A stretch of DNA of 64,000 bases from Symsagittifera roscoffensis (lineage: Eukaryota > Xenacoelomorpha > Acoela > Convolutidae): positions 35,581,807 through 35,645,806 of the forward strand of contig NC_087065.1 of the NCBI RefSeq assembly GCF_963678635.1. Direction: 5' to 3'. Below the pieces are notes generated by a model that was given only the letters and a program-made list of their open reading frames with translations, did not search any database and was not told where the DNA came from. The translations under genes and the position numbers were made by a program. The stretch's first letter is position 1; each line of letters opens with the position of its first letter. This document shows positions 1-12,809 of this stretch, piece after piece.

Positions 1-3000
1 TTGCTCATCGAAGCCGCAACAATAGGCCGATATAATATAGGCTTAAGCGTAACAGCCCAAAAAAGGAAAAACAAACAAAAAAAGCGACAAGAGAAAAAAA
101 ACGTGTAAGCAGTTATACAATCCCTTCAACCTCGGAAAACCAAACACGCGCAAACAACTTCTTTTTCGGTCGTCAAAGACGCAAAAAGACGCCAACAATC
201 CAAAACAAAAAAGATTGAATCCTATCAAGCCGAAAAAAGGAAAACAAAAAAGCCGAGAAAGGAGTCTGAAAATTTAGGACTTATAAGAAGTTACTGAGCC
301 CCCAACGCACTCAAAACACAAACACGCACACAAAAACATTTTTCGCTCATCGATAACCGCAGTATGAGTCTGATACGTCGATATAAAAGAGGTCTAAGCC
401 TATCAAGCCGAAAAAAAACGAGAAGCAAACAAAAAATCGAAAAAAACTCACTCATGTCAGGTTAAGAGTTTTAGTATTTTGTGCAATCCAAAGAAGAGCA
501 AAAAATATATGATTCTGTCGAAAAAACTCAAAACTAGGTCATTAGGCCTTTAAAAAATAGGCCGAATTCGTTGGGGAAGAATAAAGTTTACCAGCGAAAA
601 AAAAACAAAAAAAATATTTACGATGTCAAAGTTAAAATTTACTAACAGCAGAGGTAAATCGCAAAAATGAGAATTTTCAAATAGCAGAGGTAAATCAGAA
701 CACTAAAAACAACAATAAAGGGCAGAAAAAATGAATGAGCTATTTAGTTGGGTGGTAAAAACCGGAAACTAAGCCGGATGGGAAAAACCGGAAACTAAAG
801 TGGATGCTAAGCTGACAAAAAATAAAACGAAAGCGACAAAGTCGAAAAACTTTTTTAAAAAATACCAGAAAAATATAAGAAAAAATGGGATGCACAGTGG
901 TAGTAGCAATACACGCACATACTGCATGAATGTGTACTGCATGCATGCTGAAATATGAAGACAAAATCGCAAGGGTAAAAAAGCTAGGTTGAAAAAAAAC
1001 TTGCCAAGACTATAAAATGTGAAATGACAATGTACCCAGCGGTAACAAAGCAAAAAAATATGATCTGGAACATTTTAAGTCGCAAAAAAGTAGATATCAC
1101 TAAGCAGATATCAAATAGGCCGAAACCAATAAAGCCCAAAAACGAAAACAAAAAAAGCATAAAAAAACTCGAATAAATTATGACTAATAGGAAGTTATTA
1201 AGTCCGCTCGCCCTTAAAAGAATAATACGCACACACAAACTTTTTTTGCTCATCGAAGCCGCAACAATAGGCCGATATAATATAGGCTGAAGCTTAACAG
1301 CCGAAAAAAGGAAAAACAAACAAAAAAAGCGACAAGAGAAAAAAAACGTGTAAGCAGTTATACAATCCCTTCAACGTCGGAAACCCAAACACGCGCACAC
1401 AACACTTCTTTCGCTCGTCAAAGACGCAAAATGACGCCAACAATCCAAAACAAAAAAAGCCGAATCCTATCAAGCCGAAAAAATGAAAACAAAAAAAGCC
1501 GAGAAAGAAGTCTTATAAGAAGTTACTGAAGTGTCCTAAGAAGAGAAAACTTAGGACTTATAAGAAGTTACTGAATCCCCATCGCACTCAAAACACAAAC
1601 ACGCACACAAAAACATTTTTCGCTCATCGATAACCGTAATATGAGTCTGATACGTCGATATAAAAGAAGTCTAAGCCTATCAAGCCGAAAAAAAACGAGA
1701 AGCAAACAAAAAATCGAAAAAACTCATGGCAGATGAGCAAAAAAAAATATGATTCTGTCGAAACAGATGAGCAAAAAATAAATGATTCTGTCGAAACAAC
1801 TCAAAACCAGGTCATTCAGCCATTAAAAAATAGGCCGAACTCGTTGGGGAGAAAGGAAGTTTCCAAGCGGAAAAAAAACAAAAAAATATTTACGATGTCA
1901 AAGTTAAAAATTACCAACAGCAGGGGTAAATCAAAAAAATGTGATTTTTCAAAAAGCAGAGGTAAATCAGAACACTAAAAACAACAATAAAGAGCAAAAA
2001 AATCAAATGAGCTACTTAGTTGGGTGGTAAGAACCGGAAACTAAGCCGGGTGGGAAAAATCGAAAACTAAACGCGGAAACTAAAACGACAAAAATAAAAC
2101 GAAAGCGACAAAGTCGAAAGTTCAAAAAATACCAATTAAATATGAGAAAACTGCTAATTTAATGGAAAAACAAGAATAGAGATGCACAGTGAGATTAGAA
2201 ATTTACGCACATATTGCATGCATGTGTACTGCATGCATGCTGAAATATGTAGACAAAGTTGTCTACGGGTGAAAAAAGTCTAGTACTCGATTGCTATGCC
2301 TTTGTTTATCGCAAGGGTAAAAAAGCTAGAATAAAAAAAAACAAGCCAAGACTATAAAATGTCTAGTACTCGCTAAAACTGCTAGAAATGTCTAAAACTG
2401 CTAATTTAATAGAAAAACAAGAATAGGGATGCACAGTGAGATTAGAAATTTACGCACATATTGCATGCATGTGTACTGCATGCATGCTGAAATATGTAGA
2501 CAAAGTTGTCTACGGGTGAAAAAAGTCTAGTACTCGATTGCTATGCCTTTGTTTATCGCAAGGGTAAAAAAGCTAGAATAAAAAAAACAACCCAAGACTA
2601 TAAAATGTGAAATAAGCATCGGAAGATAATGTACCCAGCGGTAACAAAGTCGAAAAACCTTGTCTGGAACCCTTTAAGCAGAAAAAAGGAAAAAAAAAAG
2701 GAAAAACAAAAAAAAGGCGAAAAGAGAAAAACAGTCTCCTCAACCTCAGAAACCCAAACACGCGCACACAACACTTTTTTCTCTCGTGAAAGACGTAATA
2801 TGAGGTCAACAGGTCAAAACAATATAGGCCGAAACCTATCAAGCCGAAAAAAGGAAAACAAAAGAAAGCCGAAAAACAAGTCTGAAAATTTAGAACTTAT
2901 AAGAAGTTACTGCGACCCCTCGCACTCAAAACACAAACACACACAAACATAATCGCTTGCTTATCGAAATCCGCAATATGAGGCCAATAAACTAATACAA

Positions 3001-3882
3001 AAGAGGCCTACAACTATCAAGCCGAAAAAAAACAAGAAAGAAACAAAAAAAGTCGAAAAAAAATGTTGCAAGGAAAAAATTGAACTATATTTTATATTAA
3101 GATTTTTGGCATCTTGTGCAACCCAGAGATAAGAAAACCTTAAATGATTCTGTCAAAACTAATCGAAACTATGTCACTAAGTTAAAAAAAAATAGGGCGA
3201 ACTCGTTTGGCTAGAATAAAGTTTTTAAGCAAAAAAAAACAAAAACAAAAAATACTATGTCAAAGTTAAAATATAAAACAAACCGCAGAGGTAAATCAGA
3301 ATAATAAATACGTCAATATTATGACAATAAGTCAAATGAATAAATTAGTTGGATGGTAAAAACAGGAAACTAAGCCGGATGGGAAAAACCGGAAATTAAG
3401 CCGGATGGGAAAAACCGGAAACTAAAGCGGAAACTAAGCTGACAAAAAATAAAACGATAGCGACAAAGTCAAAAATTTACAAAAATATACCAAAGAAAAA
3501 TTAGAAAGAACTGAAATGCACAGTGGGAATAGCAATTTACGCACATACTGCATGAATGTGTACTGCATGCATGCTGAAATCTGTAGACAAAATCGCAAGG
3601 GTAAAAAAGCAAGGTTGAAAAAAAACTTGCCAAGACTATAAAATGTAAAATAAGCTTCGCATGACAATGTACCCAGCGGTAACAAAGCCAAAAAATAAGA
3701 TCTGGAACATTTTAAGTCGAAAAAAATTAGATATCACTAAGCAGATATCAAATAGGCCGAAACCAATAAAGTCCAAAAAGGAAAACAAAAAAAGCATAAA
3801 AAAACTCGAATAAATTATGACTAATAGGAAGTTATTAAGCCCGATCGCCCTTAAAAGACAAATACGGACACACCAACTTTTT
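1..3882. repeat. Satellite higher-order unit 1
   Basis: First unit of the array; its first bases recur at 3883. It holds three subunits starting near 1, 1240 and 2690. It differs from the next unit by an extra tandem copy of a segment of about 246 bp (about 2150-2400 repeated at 2400-2640) and by about 40 bp near 3170-3200. Confidence 0.85.
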
Positions 3883-6800
3883 TTGCTCATCGAAGCCGCA
3901 ACAATAGGCCGATATAATATAGGCTTAAGCGTAACAGCCCAAAAAAGGAAAAACAAACAAAAAAAGCGACAAGAGAAAAAAAACGTGTAAGCAGTTATAC
4001 AATCCCTTCAACCTCGGAAAACCAAACACGCGCAAACAACTTCTTTTTCGGTCGTCAAAGACGCAAAAAGACACCAACAATCCAAAACAAAAAAGGTTGA
4101 ATCCTATCAAGCCGAAAAAAGGAAAACAAAAAAGCCGAGAAAGGAGTCTGAAAATTTAGGACTTATAAGAAGTTACTGAGCCCCCAACGCACTCAAAACA
4201 CAAACACGCACACAAAAACATTTTTCGCTCATCGATAACCGCAGTATGAGTCTGATACGTCGATATAAAAGAGGTCTAAGCCTATCAAGCCGAAAAAAAA
4301 CGAGAAGCAAACAAAAAATCGAAAAAAACTCACTCATGTCAGGTTAAGAGTTTTAGTATTTTGTGCAATCCAAAGAAGAGCAAAAAATATATGATTCTGT
4401 CGAAAAAACTCAAAACTAGGTCATTAGGCCTTTAAAAAATAGGCCGAATTCGTTGGGGAAGAATAAAGTTTACCAGCGAAAAAAAAAACAAAAAAAATAT
4501 TTACGATGTCAAAGTTAAAATTTACTAACAGCAGAGGTAAATCGCAAAAATGAGAATTTTCAAATAGCAGAGGTAAATCAGAACACTAAAAACAACAATA
4601 AAGGGCAGAAAAAATGAATGAGCTATTTAGTTGGGTGGTAAAAACCGGAAACTAAGCCGGATGGGAAAAACCGGAAACTAAAGTGGATGCTAAGCTGACA
4701 AAAAATAAAACGAAAGCGACAAAGTCGAAAAACTTTTTTAAAAAATACCAGAAAAATATAAGAAAAAATGGGATGCACAGTGGTAGTAGCAATTTACGCA
4801 CATACTGCATGAATGTGTACTGCATGCATGCTGAAATATGAAGACAAAATCGCAAGGGTAAAAAAGCTAGGTTGAAAAAAAACTTGCCAAGACTATAAAA
4901 TGTGAAATGACAATGTACCCAGCGGTAACAAAGCAAAAAAATATGATCTGGAACATTTTAAGTCGCAAAAAAGTAGATATCACTAAGCAGATATCAAATA
5001 GGCCGAAACCAATAAAGCCCAAAAACGAAAACAAAAAAAGCATAAAAAAACTCGAATAAATTATGACTAATAGGAAGTTATTAAGTCCGCTCGCCCTTAA
5101 AAGAATAATACGCACACACAAACTTTTTTTGCTCATCGAAGCCGCAACAATAGGCCGATATAATATAGGCTGAAGCTTAACAGCCGAAAAAAGGAAAAAC
5201 AAACAAAAAAAGCGACAAGAGAAAAAAAACGTGTAAGCAGTTATACAATCCCTTCAACGTCGGAAACCCAAACACGCGCACACAACACTTCTTTCGCTCG
5301 TCAAAGACGCAAAATGACGCCAACAATCCAAAACAAAAAAAGCCGAATCCTATCAAGCCGAAAAAAGGAAAACAAAAAAAGCCGAGAAAGAAGTCTTATA
5401 AGAAGTTACTGAAGTGTCCTAAGAAGAGAAAACTTAGGACTTATAAGAAGTTACTGAATCCCCATCGCACTCAAAACACAAACACGCACACAAAAACATT
5501 TTTCGCTCATCGATAACCGTAATATGAGTCTGATACGTCGATATAAAAGAAGTCTAAGCCTATCAAGCCGAAAAAAAACGAGAAGCAAACAAAAAATCGA
5601 AAAAACTCATGGCAGATGAGCAAAAAAAAATATGATTCTGTCGAAACAGATGAGCAAAAAATAAATGATTCTGTCGAAACAACTTAAAACCAGGTCATTC
5701 AGCCATTAAAAAATAGGCCGAACTCGTTGGGGAGAAAGGAAGTTTCCAAGCGGAAAAAAAAACAAAAAAATATTTACGATGTCAAAGTTAAAAATTACCA
5801 ACAGCAGGGGTAAATCAAAAAAATGTGATTTTTCAAAAAGCAGAGGTAAATCAGAACACTAAAAACAACAATAAAGAGCAAAAAAATCAAATGAGCTACT
5901 TAGTTGGGTGGTAAGAACCGGAAACTAAGCCGGGTGGGAAAAATCGAAAACTAAACGCGGAAACTAAAACGACAAAAATAAAACGAAAGCGACAAAGTCG
6001 AAAGTTCAAAAAATACCAATTAAATATGAGAAAACTGCTAATTTAATGGAAAAACAAGAATAGAGATGCACAGTGAGATTAGAAATTTACGCACATATTG
6101 CATGCATGTGTACTGCATGCATGCTGAAATATGTAGACAAAGTTGTCTACGGGTGAAAAAAGTCTAGTACTCGATTGCTATGCCTTTGTTTATCGCAAGG
6201 GTAAAAAAGCTAGAATAAAAAAAACAAGCCAAGACTATAAAATGTGCAATAAGCATCGGAAGATAATGTACCCAGCGGTAACAAAGTCGAAAAACCTTGT
6301 CTGGAACCCTTTAAGCAGAAAAAAGGAAAAAAAAAAGGAAAAACAAAAAAAAGGCGAAAAGAGAAAAACAGTCTCCTCAACCTCAGAAACCCAAACACGC
6401 GCACACAACACTTTTTTCTCTCGTGAAAGACGTGATATGAGGTCAACAGGTCAAAACAATATAGGCCGAAACCTATCAAGCCGAAAAACGGAAAACAAAA
6501 GAAAGCCGAAAAACAAGTCTGAAAATTTAGAACTTATAAGAAGTTACTGCGACCCCTCGCACTCAAAACACAAACACACACAAACATAATCGCTTGCTTA
6601 TCGAAATCCGCAATATGAGGCCAATAAACTAATACAAAAGAGGCCTACAACTATCAAGCCGAAAAAAAAACAAGAAAGAAACAAAAAAAGTCGAAAAAAA
6701 AATGTTGCAAGGAAAAAATTGAACTATATTTTATATTAAGATTTTTGGCATCTTGTGCAACCCAGAGATGAGAAAACCTTAAATGATTCTGTCAAAACTC

Positions 6801-7478
6801 GTTTGGCTAGAATAAAGTTTTTAAGCAAAAAAAAACAAAAACAAAAAATACTATGTCAAAGTTAAAATATAAAACAAACCGCAGAGGTAAATCAGAATAA
6901 TAAAAACGTCAATATTATGACAATAAGTCAAATGAATAAAATTAGTTGGATGGTAAAAACAGGAAACTAAGCCGGATGGGAAAAACCGGAAACTAAGCCG
7001 GATGGGAAAAACTGGAAACTAAAGCGGAAACTAAGCTGACAAAAAATAAAACGATAGCGACAAAGTCAAAAATTTACAAAAATATACCAAAGAAAAATTA
7101 GAAAGAACTGAAATGCACAGTGGGAGCAACAATTTACGCACATACTGCATGAATGTGTACTGCATGCATGCTGAAATCTGTAGACAAAATCGCAAGGGTA
7201 AAAAAGCTAGGTTGAAAAAAAACTTGCCAAGACTATAAAATGTAAAATAAGCTTCGCATGACAATGTACCCAGCGGTAACAAAGCCAAAAAACAAGATCT
7301 GGAACATTTTAAGTCGAAAAAAATTAGATATCACTAAGCAGATATCAAATAGGCCGAAACAAATAAAGTCCAAAAAGGAAAATAAAAAAAGCCTCAAAAA
7401 GCTCGAATAAATTATGACTAATAGGAAGTTATTAAGCCCGCTCACCCTTAAAAGACAAATAAGGACACACCAACTTTT
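3883..7478. repeat. Satellite higher-order unit 2
   Basis: Second unit, with the same subunit order as unit 1. It lacks the 246-bp duplication and is about 3.6 kb long. Near identity to unit 1 points to recent amplification or gene conversion. Confidence 0.85.
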
Positions 7479-10400
7479 TTTGCTCATCGAAGCCGCAACA
7501 ATAGGCCGATATAATATAGGCTTAAGCGTAACAGCCGAAAAAAGGAAAAACAAACAAAAAAAGCGACAAGAGAAAAAAACGAGTAAGCAGTTATACAATC
7601 CCTTCAACCTCCGAAAACCAAACACGCGCAAACAACTTCTTTTTCGGTCGTCAAAGACGCAAAAAGAGGCCAACAATCCAAAACAAAAAAGGCCGAATCC
7701 TATCAAGCCGAAAAAAGGAAAACAAAAAAGCCGAGAAAGAAGTCTGAAAATTTAGGACTTATAAGAAGTTACTGAGCCCCCAACGCACTCAAAACACAAA
7801 CACGCACACAAAAACATTTTTCGCTCATCGATAACCGCAATATGAGTCTGATACGTCGATATAAAAGAGGTCTAAGCCTATCAAGCCGAAAAAAAACGAG
7901 AAGCAAACAAAAAAATCGAAAAAAACTCACTCATGTCAGGTTAAGAGTTTTAGTATTTTGTGCAATCCAAAGAAGAGCAAAAAATAAATGATTTTGTCGA
8001 AAAAACTCAAAACTAGGTCATTAAGCCTTTAAAAAATAGGCCGAATTCGTTGGGGAAGAATAAAGTTTACCAGCGAAAAAAAAAAACAAAAAAAATATTT
8101 ACGATGTCAAAGTTAAAATTTACTAACAGCAGAGGTAAATCGCAAAAATGAGAATTTTCAAATAGCAGAGGTAAATCAGAACACTAAAAACAACAATAAA
8201 GGGCAGAAAAAATGAATGAGCTATTTAGTTGGGTGGTAAAAACCGGAAACTAAGCCGGATGGGAAAAACCGGAAACTAAAGCGGATGCTAAGCTGACAAA
8301 AAATAAAACGAAAGCGACAAAGTCGAAAAACTTTTTTAAAAAATACCAGAAAAATATAAGAAAAAATGGGATGCACAGTGGTAGTAGCAATTTACGCACA
8401 TACTGCATGAATGTGTACTGCATGCATGCTGAAATATGAAGACAAAGTTGTCTACGGGTGAAAAAAGTACTCGATTGCAATGCCCTTGCTTATCGCAAGG
8501 GTAAAAAAGCTAGATTGAAAAAAAAACCAAGACTATAAAATTTAAAACAAGCATCGGAAGATAATGTAACCAGCAGTAAAAAGCCGAAAAAACTTTGTCT
8601 GCAACCCTTTAGGTCGAAAAAAAGCCAGAAGACTTCAGGTTTCTGCGAAATTCATAAATCCGCCTCAACGTCAAAACACTCAAAAATGCAATCGCTCATC
8701 AAATTAAACGATATGAGGCCACTAAGCAGATATCAATTAGGCCGAAACCAATAAAGCCCAAAAAGGAAAATAACAAAAGCCTAAAAAAGCTCGAATAAAT
8801 TATGACTAATAGGAAGTTATTAAGCCCCTCGCCCTTAAAAGACAAATACGCACACACAAACTTCTTTCGCTCATCAAAAGACGCAATAATAGGCCGATAT
8901 ACTATAGGCTTAAGCTCAACAGCCAAAAAAAGGAAAAACAAAAAAAAAGGCGAAAAGAGAAAAAATAATAAAATTTATAAGCAGTTATACAATCTCCTCA
9001 ACCTCAGAAACCCAAACACGCGCACACAACACTCTTTTCTCTCGTCAAAGACGCAATATGAGGCCAACAGGCCAAAACAATATTGGCCGAAACCTATCAA
9101 GCCGAAAAAAGGAAAACAAAAGAAAGCCGAAAAACAAGTCTGAAAATTTAGAACTTATAAGAAGTTACTGCGCCCCCTCGCACTCAAAACTCAAACACAC
9201 ACAAACAAAATCTCTTGCTTATCGAAATCCGCATTATGAGGCCGATAAATTAATACAAAAGAGGCCTACAACTATCAAGCCGAAAAAAAACAAGAAAGAA
9301 ACAAAAAAAGTCGAAAAAAAAATGTTGCAAGGAAAAAATTGAACTATATTTTATATTAAGCTTTTTGGCATCTTGTGCAACCCAGAGGTGAGCTAAAATT
9401 AAATGATTCTGTCGAAACATCTCGAAACCATGTCACTTAATTAATAAAAAACAGGACGAACTCGTTTGGGCATATTAAAGTTTTTAAGCGGAAAAAAAAA
9501 CAAAAAAAAATAAATACTATGTCAAAGTTAAAATTTACAAACAAACAGCAGAGGTAAATCAGAACACTAAAAACAACAATAAAGTGATAATATGTCAAAT
9601 GAATAATTTAGTTGGATGGTAAAAACCGGAGACTAAGCCGGATGAGAAAAACCGGAAACTAAGCCGGATGGAAAAGAACCGGAAACTAAAGCGGAAACTA
9701 AGCTGAGAAAAAAAAACGGAAGCAACAAAGTCAAAACTTAAAAAAATACCAAAGAAATATAAGAAAAAACTGGGATGCACAGTCGGAGTAACAATTTACG
9801 CACATACTGAATGAATGTGTACTGCATGCATGCTGAAATATGAAGACAAAATCGCAAGGGTAAAAAAGCTAGGTTGAAAAAAAACTTGCCAAGACTATAA
9901 AATGTGAAATGACAATGTACCCAGCGGTAACAAAGCAAAAAAATATGATCTGGAACATTTTAAGTCGCAAAAAAGTAGATATCACTAAGCAGATATCAAA
10001 TAGGCCGAAACCAATAAAGCCCAAAAACGAAAACAAAAAAAGCATAAAAAAACTCGAATAAATTATGACTGATAGTAAGTTACTGAGCCCGTTCGCCATT
10101 AAAAGACAAATATGCACACACAAACTTTTTTCGCTCATCGAAGCCGCATTAATACGCCGATATAATATAGGCTTAAGCTTAACAGCCAAAAAAAAGGAAA
10201 AACAAACAAAAAAAGCGACAAGAGAAAAAAAAACGTGTAAGCAGTCATACAATCCCTTCAACCTCGGAAACCCAAACACGCATACACAACACTTTTTTTG
10301 CTCGTCAAAGACGCAAAATGAGGCCAACAACCCAAAACAAAAAAGGCCAAATCCTATCAAGCCGAAAAAAGGAAAACAAAAAAAGCCGAAAAACAAGTCT

Positions 10401-11360
10401 GAAAATTTAGGACTTATAAGAAGTTACTGAGCCCCCATCGCACTCAAAACACAAACACGCACACAAAAACATTTTTCGCTCATCGAAACCCGCAATATGA
10501 GCCTGATACATCGATATAAAAGAGGTCTAAGTCTATCAAGCCGAGAAAAAAAAACGAGAAACAAACAAAAAACCGAAAAAAACTCATGGCAGATAACATA
10601 TGATTCTGTCGAAACATATGAGCAAAAAATAAATGATTCTGTCGAAACAACTCAAAACCAGGTCATTCAGCCATTAAAAAATAGGCCGAACTCGTTGGGG
10701 AAGAAGGAAGTTTCCAAGCGGAAAAAAAAACAAAAAAATATTTACGATGTCAAAGTTAAAAATTACCAACAGCAGGGGTAAATCAAAAAAATGTGAATTT
10801 TCAAACAGCAGAGGTAAATCAGAACACTAAAAACAACAATAAAGAGCAAAAAAATCAAATGAGCTACTTAGTTGGGTGGTAAGAACCGGAAACTAAGCCG
10901 GGTGGGAAAAATCGAAAACTAAACGCGGAAACTAAAACGACAAAAAATAAAACGAAAGCGACAAAGTCGAAAGTTCAAAAAATACCAATTTAATATGAGA
11001 AAAAATTGAACTGCTAATTTAATGGAAAAACAAGAATAGGGATGCACAGTGAGATTAGAAATTTACGCACATATTGTATGCATGTGTACTGCATGCATGC
11101 TGAAATATGTAGACAAAGTTGTCTACGGGTGAAAAAAGTCTAGTACTCGATTGCTATGCCTTTGTTTATCGCAAGGGTAAAAAAGCTAGAATAAAAAAAC
11201 AAGCCAAGACTATAAAATGTGAAATAAGCATCGGAAGATAATGTACCCAGCGGTAACAAAGTCGAAAAACCTTGTCTGGAACCCTTTAAGCAGAAAAAAA
11301 AAAGACAATAAGATTTCAGGTTGCTGCAAAGTTCATAAGTCCACCTCGCCCTCAAAACAG
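7479..11360. repeat. Satellite unit 3, rearranged, and right edge
   Basis: Begins like the other units but is reshuffled. 8250-8440 follows unit 2, and 8450-8800 is a diverged segment not seen in the other units. 9060-9600 resembles the third subunit, 9840-10060 the end of the first and 10500-11250 the second. After about 11290 the repeats are strongly diverged, as expected at an array edge that no longer exchanges with the rest. Confidence 0.7.
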
Positions 11361-11799
11361 CATTTGCTCATCAAAAAAACAATATGAGGCCACTAAGCCT
11401 GTATCAATTAGGCCGAAACCTATGAAGCCCAAAAATGATCATAAAAAATCCGAAAAAAAATGTAAAAAATTTAAGACTAACAAGAAGTTATCAAGTGCCC
11501 CTCCGGCTCAAAACAAAAATATCCACACGAAAAAAATTTTCGCTCGCCGAAAGACACAATATGGTGCCAATAATATAAGCCGAAACCTATCAAGCCAAAA
11601 CAAAAGAAAAAAAATCCGGAAAAATTGTTATCATGAAAATCTTGAACCATTTTTCTTTAAGGAATTTCGGCATCTTGCGAGATCCAAAGGCGAGCATAAA
11701 ATCTGTTTCCGTTGAAACGACTCGAAATTAAGGCACAAAGCTGATTAAAAAAGGCCGAAACCATTTTGGCAGAAAAAAAAAGTTCTTAAACGAATGAAA

Positions 11800-11822
11800 A
11801 AAAATATATATATATATATACA
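11800..11822. repeat. AT microsatellite at satellite edge
   Basis: A short AT dinucleotide run next to the last recognisable satellite sequence. The following 280 bp up to the first stop codon of the lipid-transfer gene hold nothing I recognise. Confidence 0.6.
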
Positions 11823-12105
11823 CGAAGTTAAATTTAGTATAATTACCCCACCTTAACTAAAACAAAACAAAAGTCTTTAAGTAATAAGAATTCCTTTATG
11901 TCGCAAAAAACTTGATTTGAAAAAAAAACCACATGACTTAGTAAGATGATTTGCAAATCAAAAAACTCATTTGCAGTGTCATTCTTATTATGGCTATAAA
12001 TTGTCGAAAATACAGCTTTAAAAATACTGGCAAAATAATTTTCTAACACTTCTCTATTAAATTTGTTCGAAATAAAATTGATTTGTTCCAGTAACGAGAA
12101 CTAGT

Positions 12106-12809
12106 TTATTCAAAGACAGAATTATTAAGTGAGCTCTTTTTGAACTGATATTTTTGGTAAGCACCTGTAAATTGAAATTGCGGCAGCTGAGTATAATTGG
12201 CGCCATCATAAATCTGCAAGCCTTTTTCTGTAGTCGCTGAGAAATACTTGGGCTGAAGATTTTCACTTTTGTCTTTAGACCTAGCAGGTATGAACACAAA
12301 ATCATTGGCAAAATCAGTCGATTCTAAAGCTCGTAAATCAGACCTGAATCTTGAGTCTGTCACGGGAAGATTAGACTCGAAAGCACTGTTGATAAAATCA
12401 TTAAGCGCTAGAGTGAAATTCGAGAAGTTGTATATATCGTAATTAATATTACTGCTTGAGCCTGCAATTTCCTGAATATCCCAATATCGACGAGGCTCAA
12501 TTCCCGAACCAGATTCCATCAGAAACTCCGGATCTGATTCCAAGAATTTGTTCCATTGGCCTTGGAGCACCAATTTTGGGCTATTTGATTCGTCATAAAT
12601 TGTGACCGATGTGAAGTTTGGCGGTCGTTTGTTGAGTGAGAAGTATGAATGCTTTTGGAAGTTAATGGACGCCTTGAGAGGGTCTTTGTTGCTCGATATT
12701 TCGACTGTCCCTGTCTGGTTTAGCCATAGTTGCTCCTGGACTCTGCTAGTTGTGGCTGCATTCGTCGAAACTTGAGCACCTGGCATGTTCCAAGAAAACT
12801 GGCTTCCAT
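12106..12809 (-). CDS. ORP exon 7: C-terminal half of the ORD and stop
   Basis: The last coding exon, 234 codons including the stop, after the acceptor gcatgcag. It contains QLWLNQTGTVEIS, KHSYFSLNKRPPNFTSVTIY, LVLQGQWNKFLE, NFTLALND and VTDSRFRSDLRALE. The last is the conserved T-D-S-R-x-R-x-D block near the ORD C-terminus. The final 60 residues are weakly conserved but end in a GAYQKYQF stretch at the position of the usual R-G-E-Y-W-E. Confidence 0.92.

Larger units (their letters stand above)
1..11840. repeat. Complex satellite with nested periodicity
   Basis: Three layers of repetition are visible. The smallest is a monomer of about 170 bp with a GCTCATCGA-like word, a GGCCGA word and CAAGCCGAAAAA followed by an A-rich stretch. 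Three or four monomers plus about 600 bp of other sequence make a subunit of about 1.2-1.4 kb, and three subunits make a unit of 3.6-3.9 kb. The 600-bp part holds GATTCTGTCGAAA, GCAGAGGTAAATC, GGAAACTAAGCCGG and a TGCATGCATG cluster. Positions 1-3882 and 3883-7478 are almost identical over long stretches. The left edge lies outside the window, and the array decays from about 11.3 kb. Open frames in it, such as 7233-7706, are repetitive, low in complexity and resemble no known protein. I treat the whole stretch as non-coding. Confidence 0.93.

Noticed and set aside
769-1053. Open frames of 60-175 codons across the satellite, repeated at 4652-4936 and elsewhere
   Set aside because: Low complexity (Lys/Asn-rich on one strand, Phe/Leu-rich on the other), present on both strands of the same DNA, broken by indels between units, and like no known protein. 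Repetition of the DNA explains their recurrence.
1733-1978. 81-codon Lys-rich frame with an apparent internal protein repeat (NDSVET)
   Set aside because: The repeat is a DNA duplication of GATTCTGTCGAAAC in the satellite, and the frame is lost in neighbouring units.
1-11840. CRISPR array
   Set aside because: The repeats are long, contiguous and nested without unique spacers, and the genome is eukaryotic.
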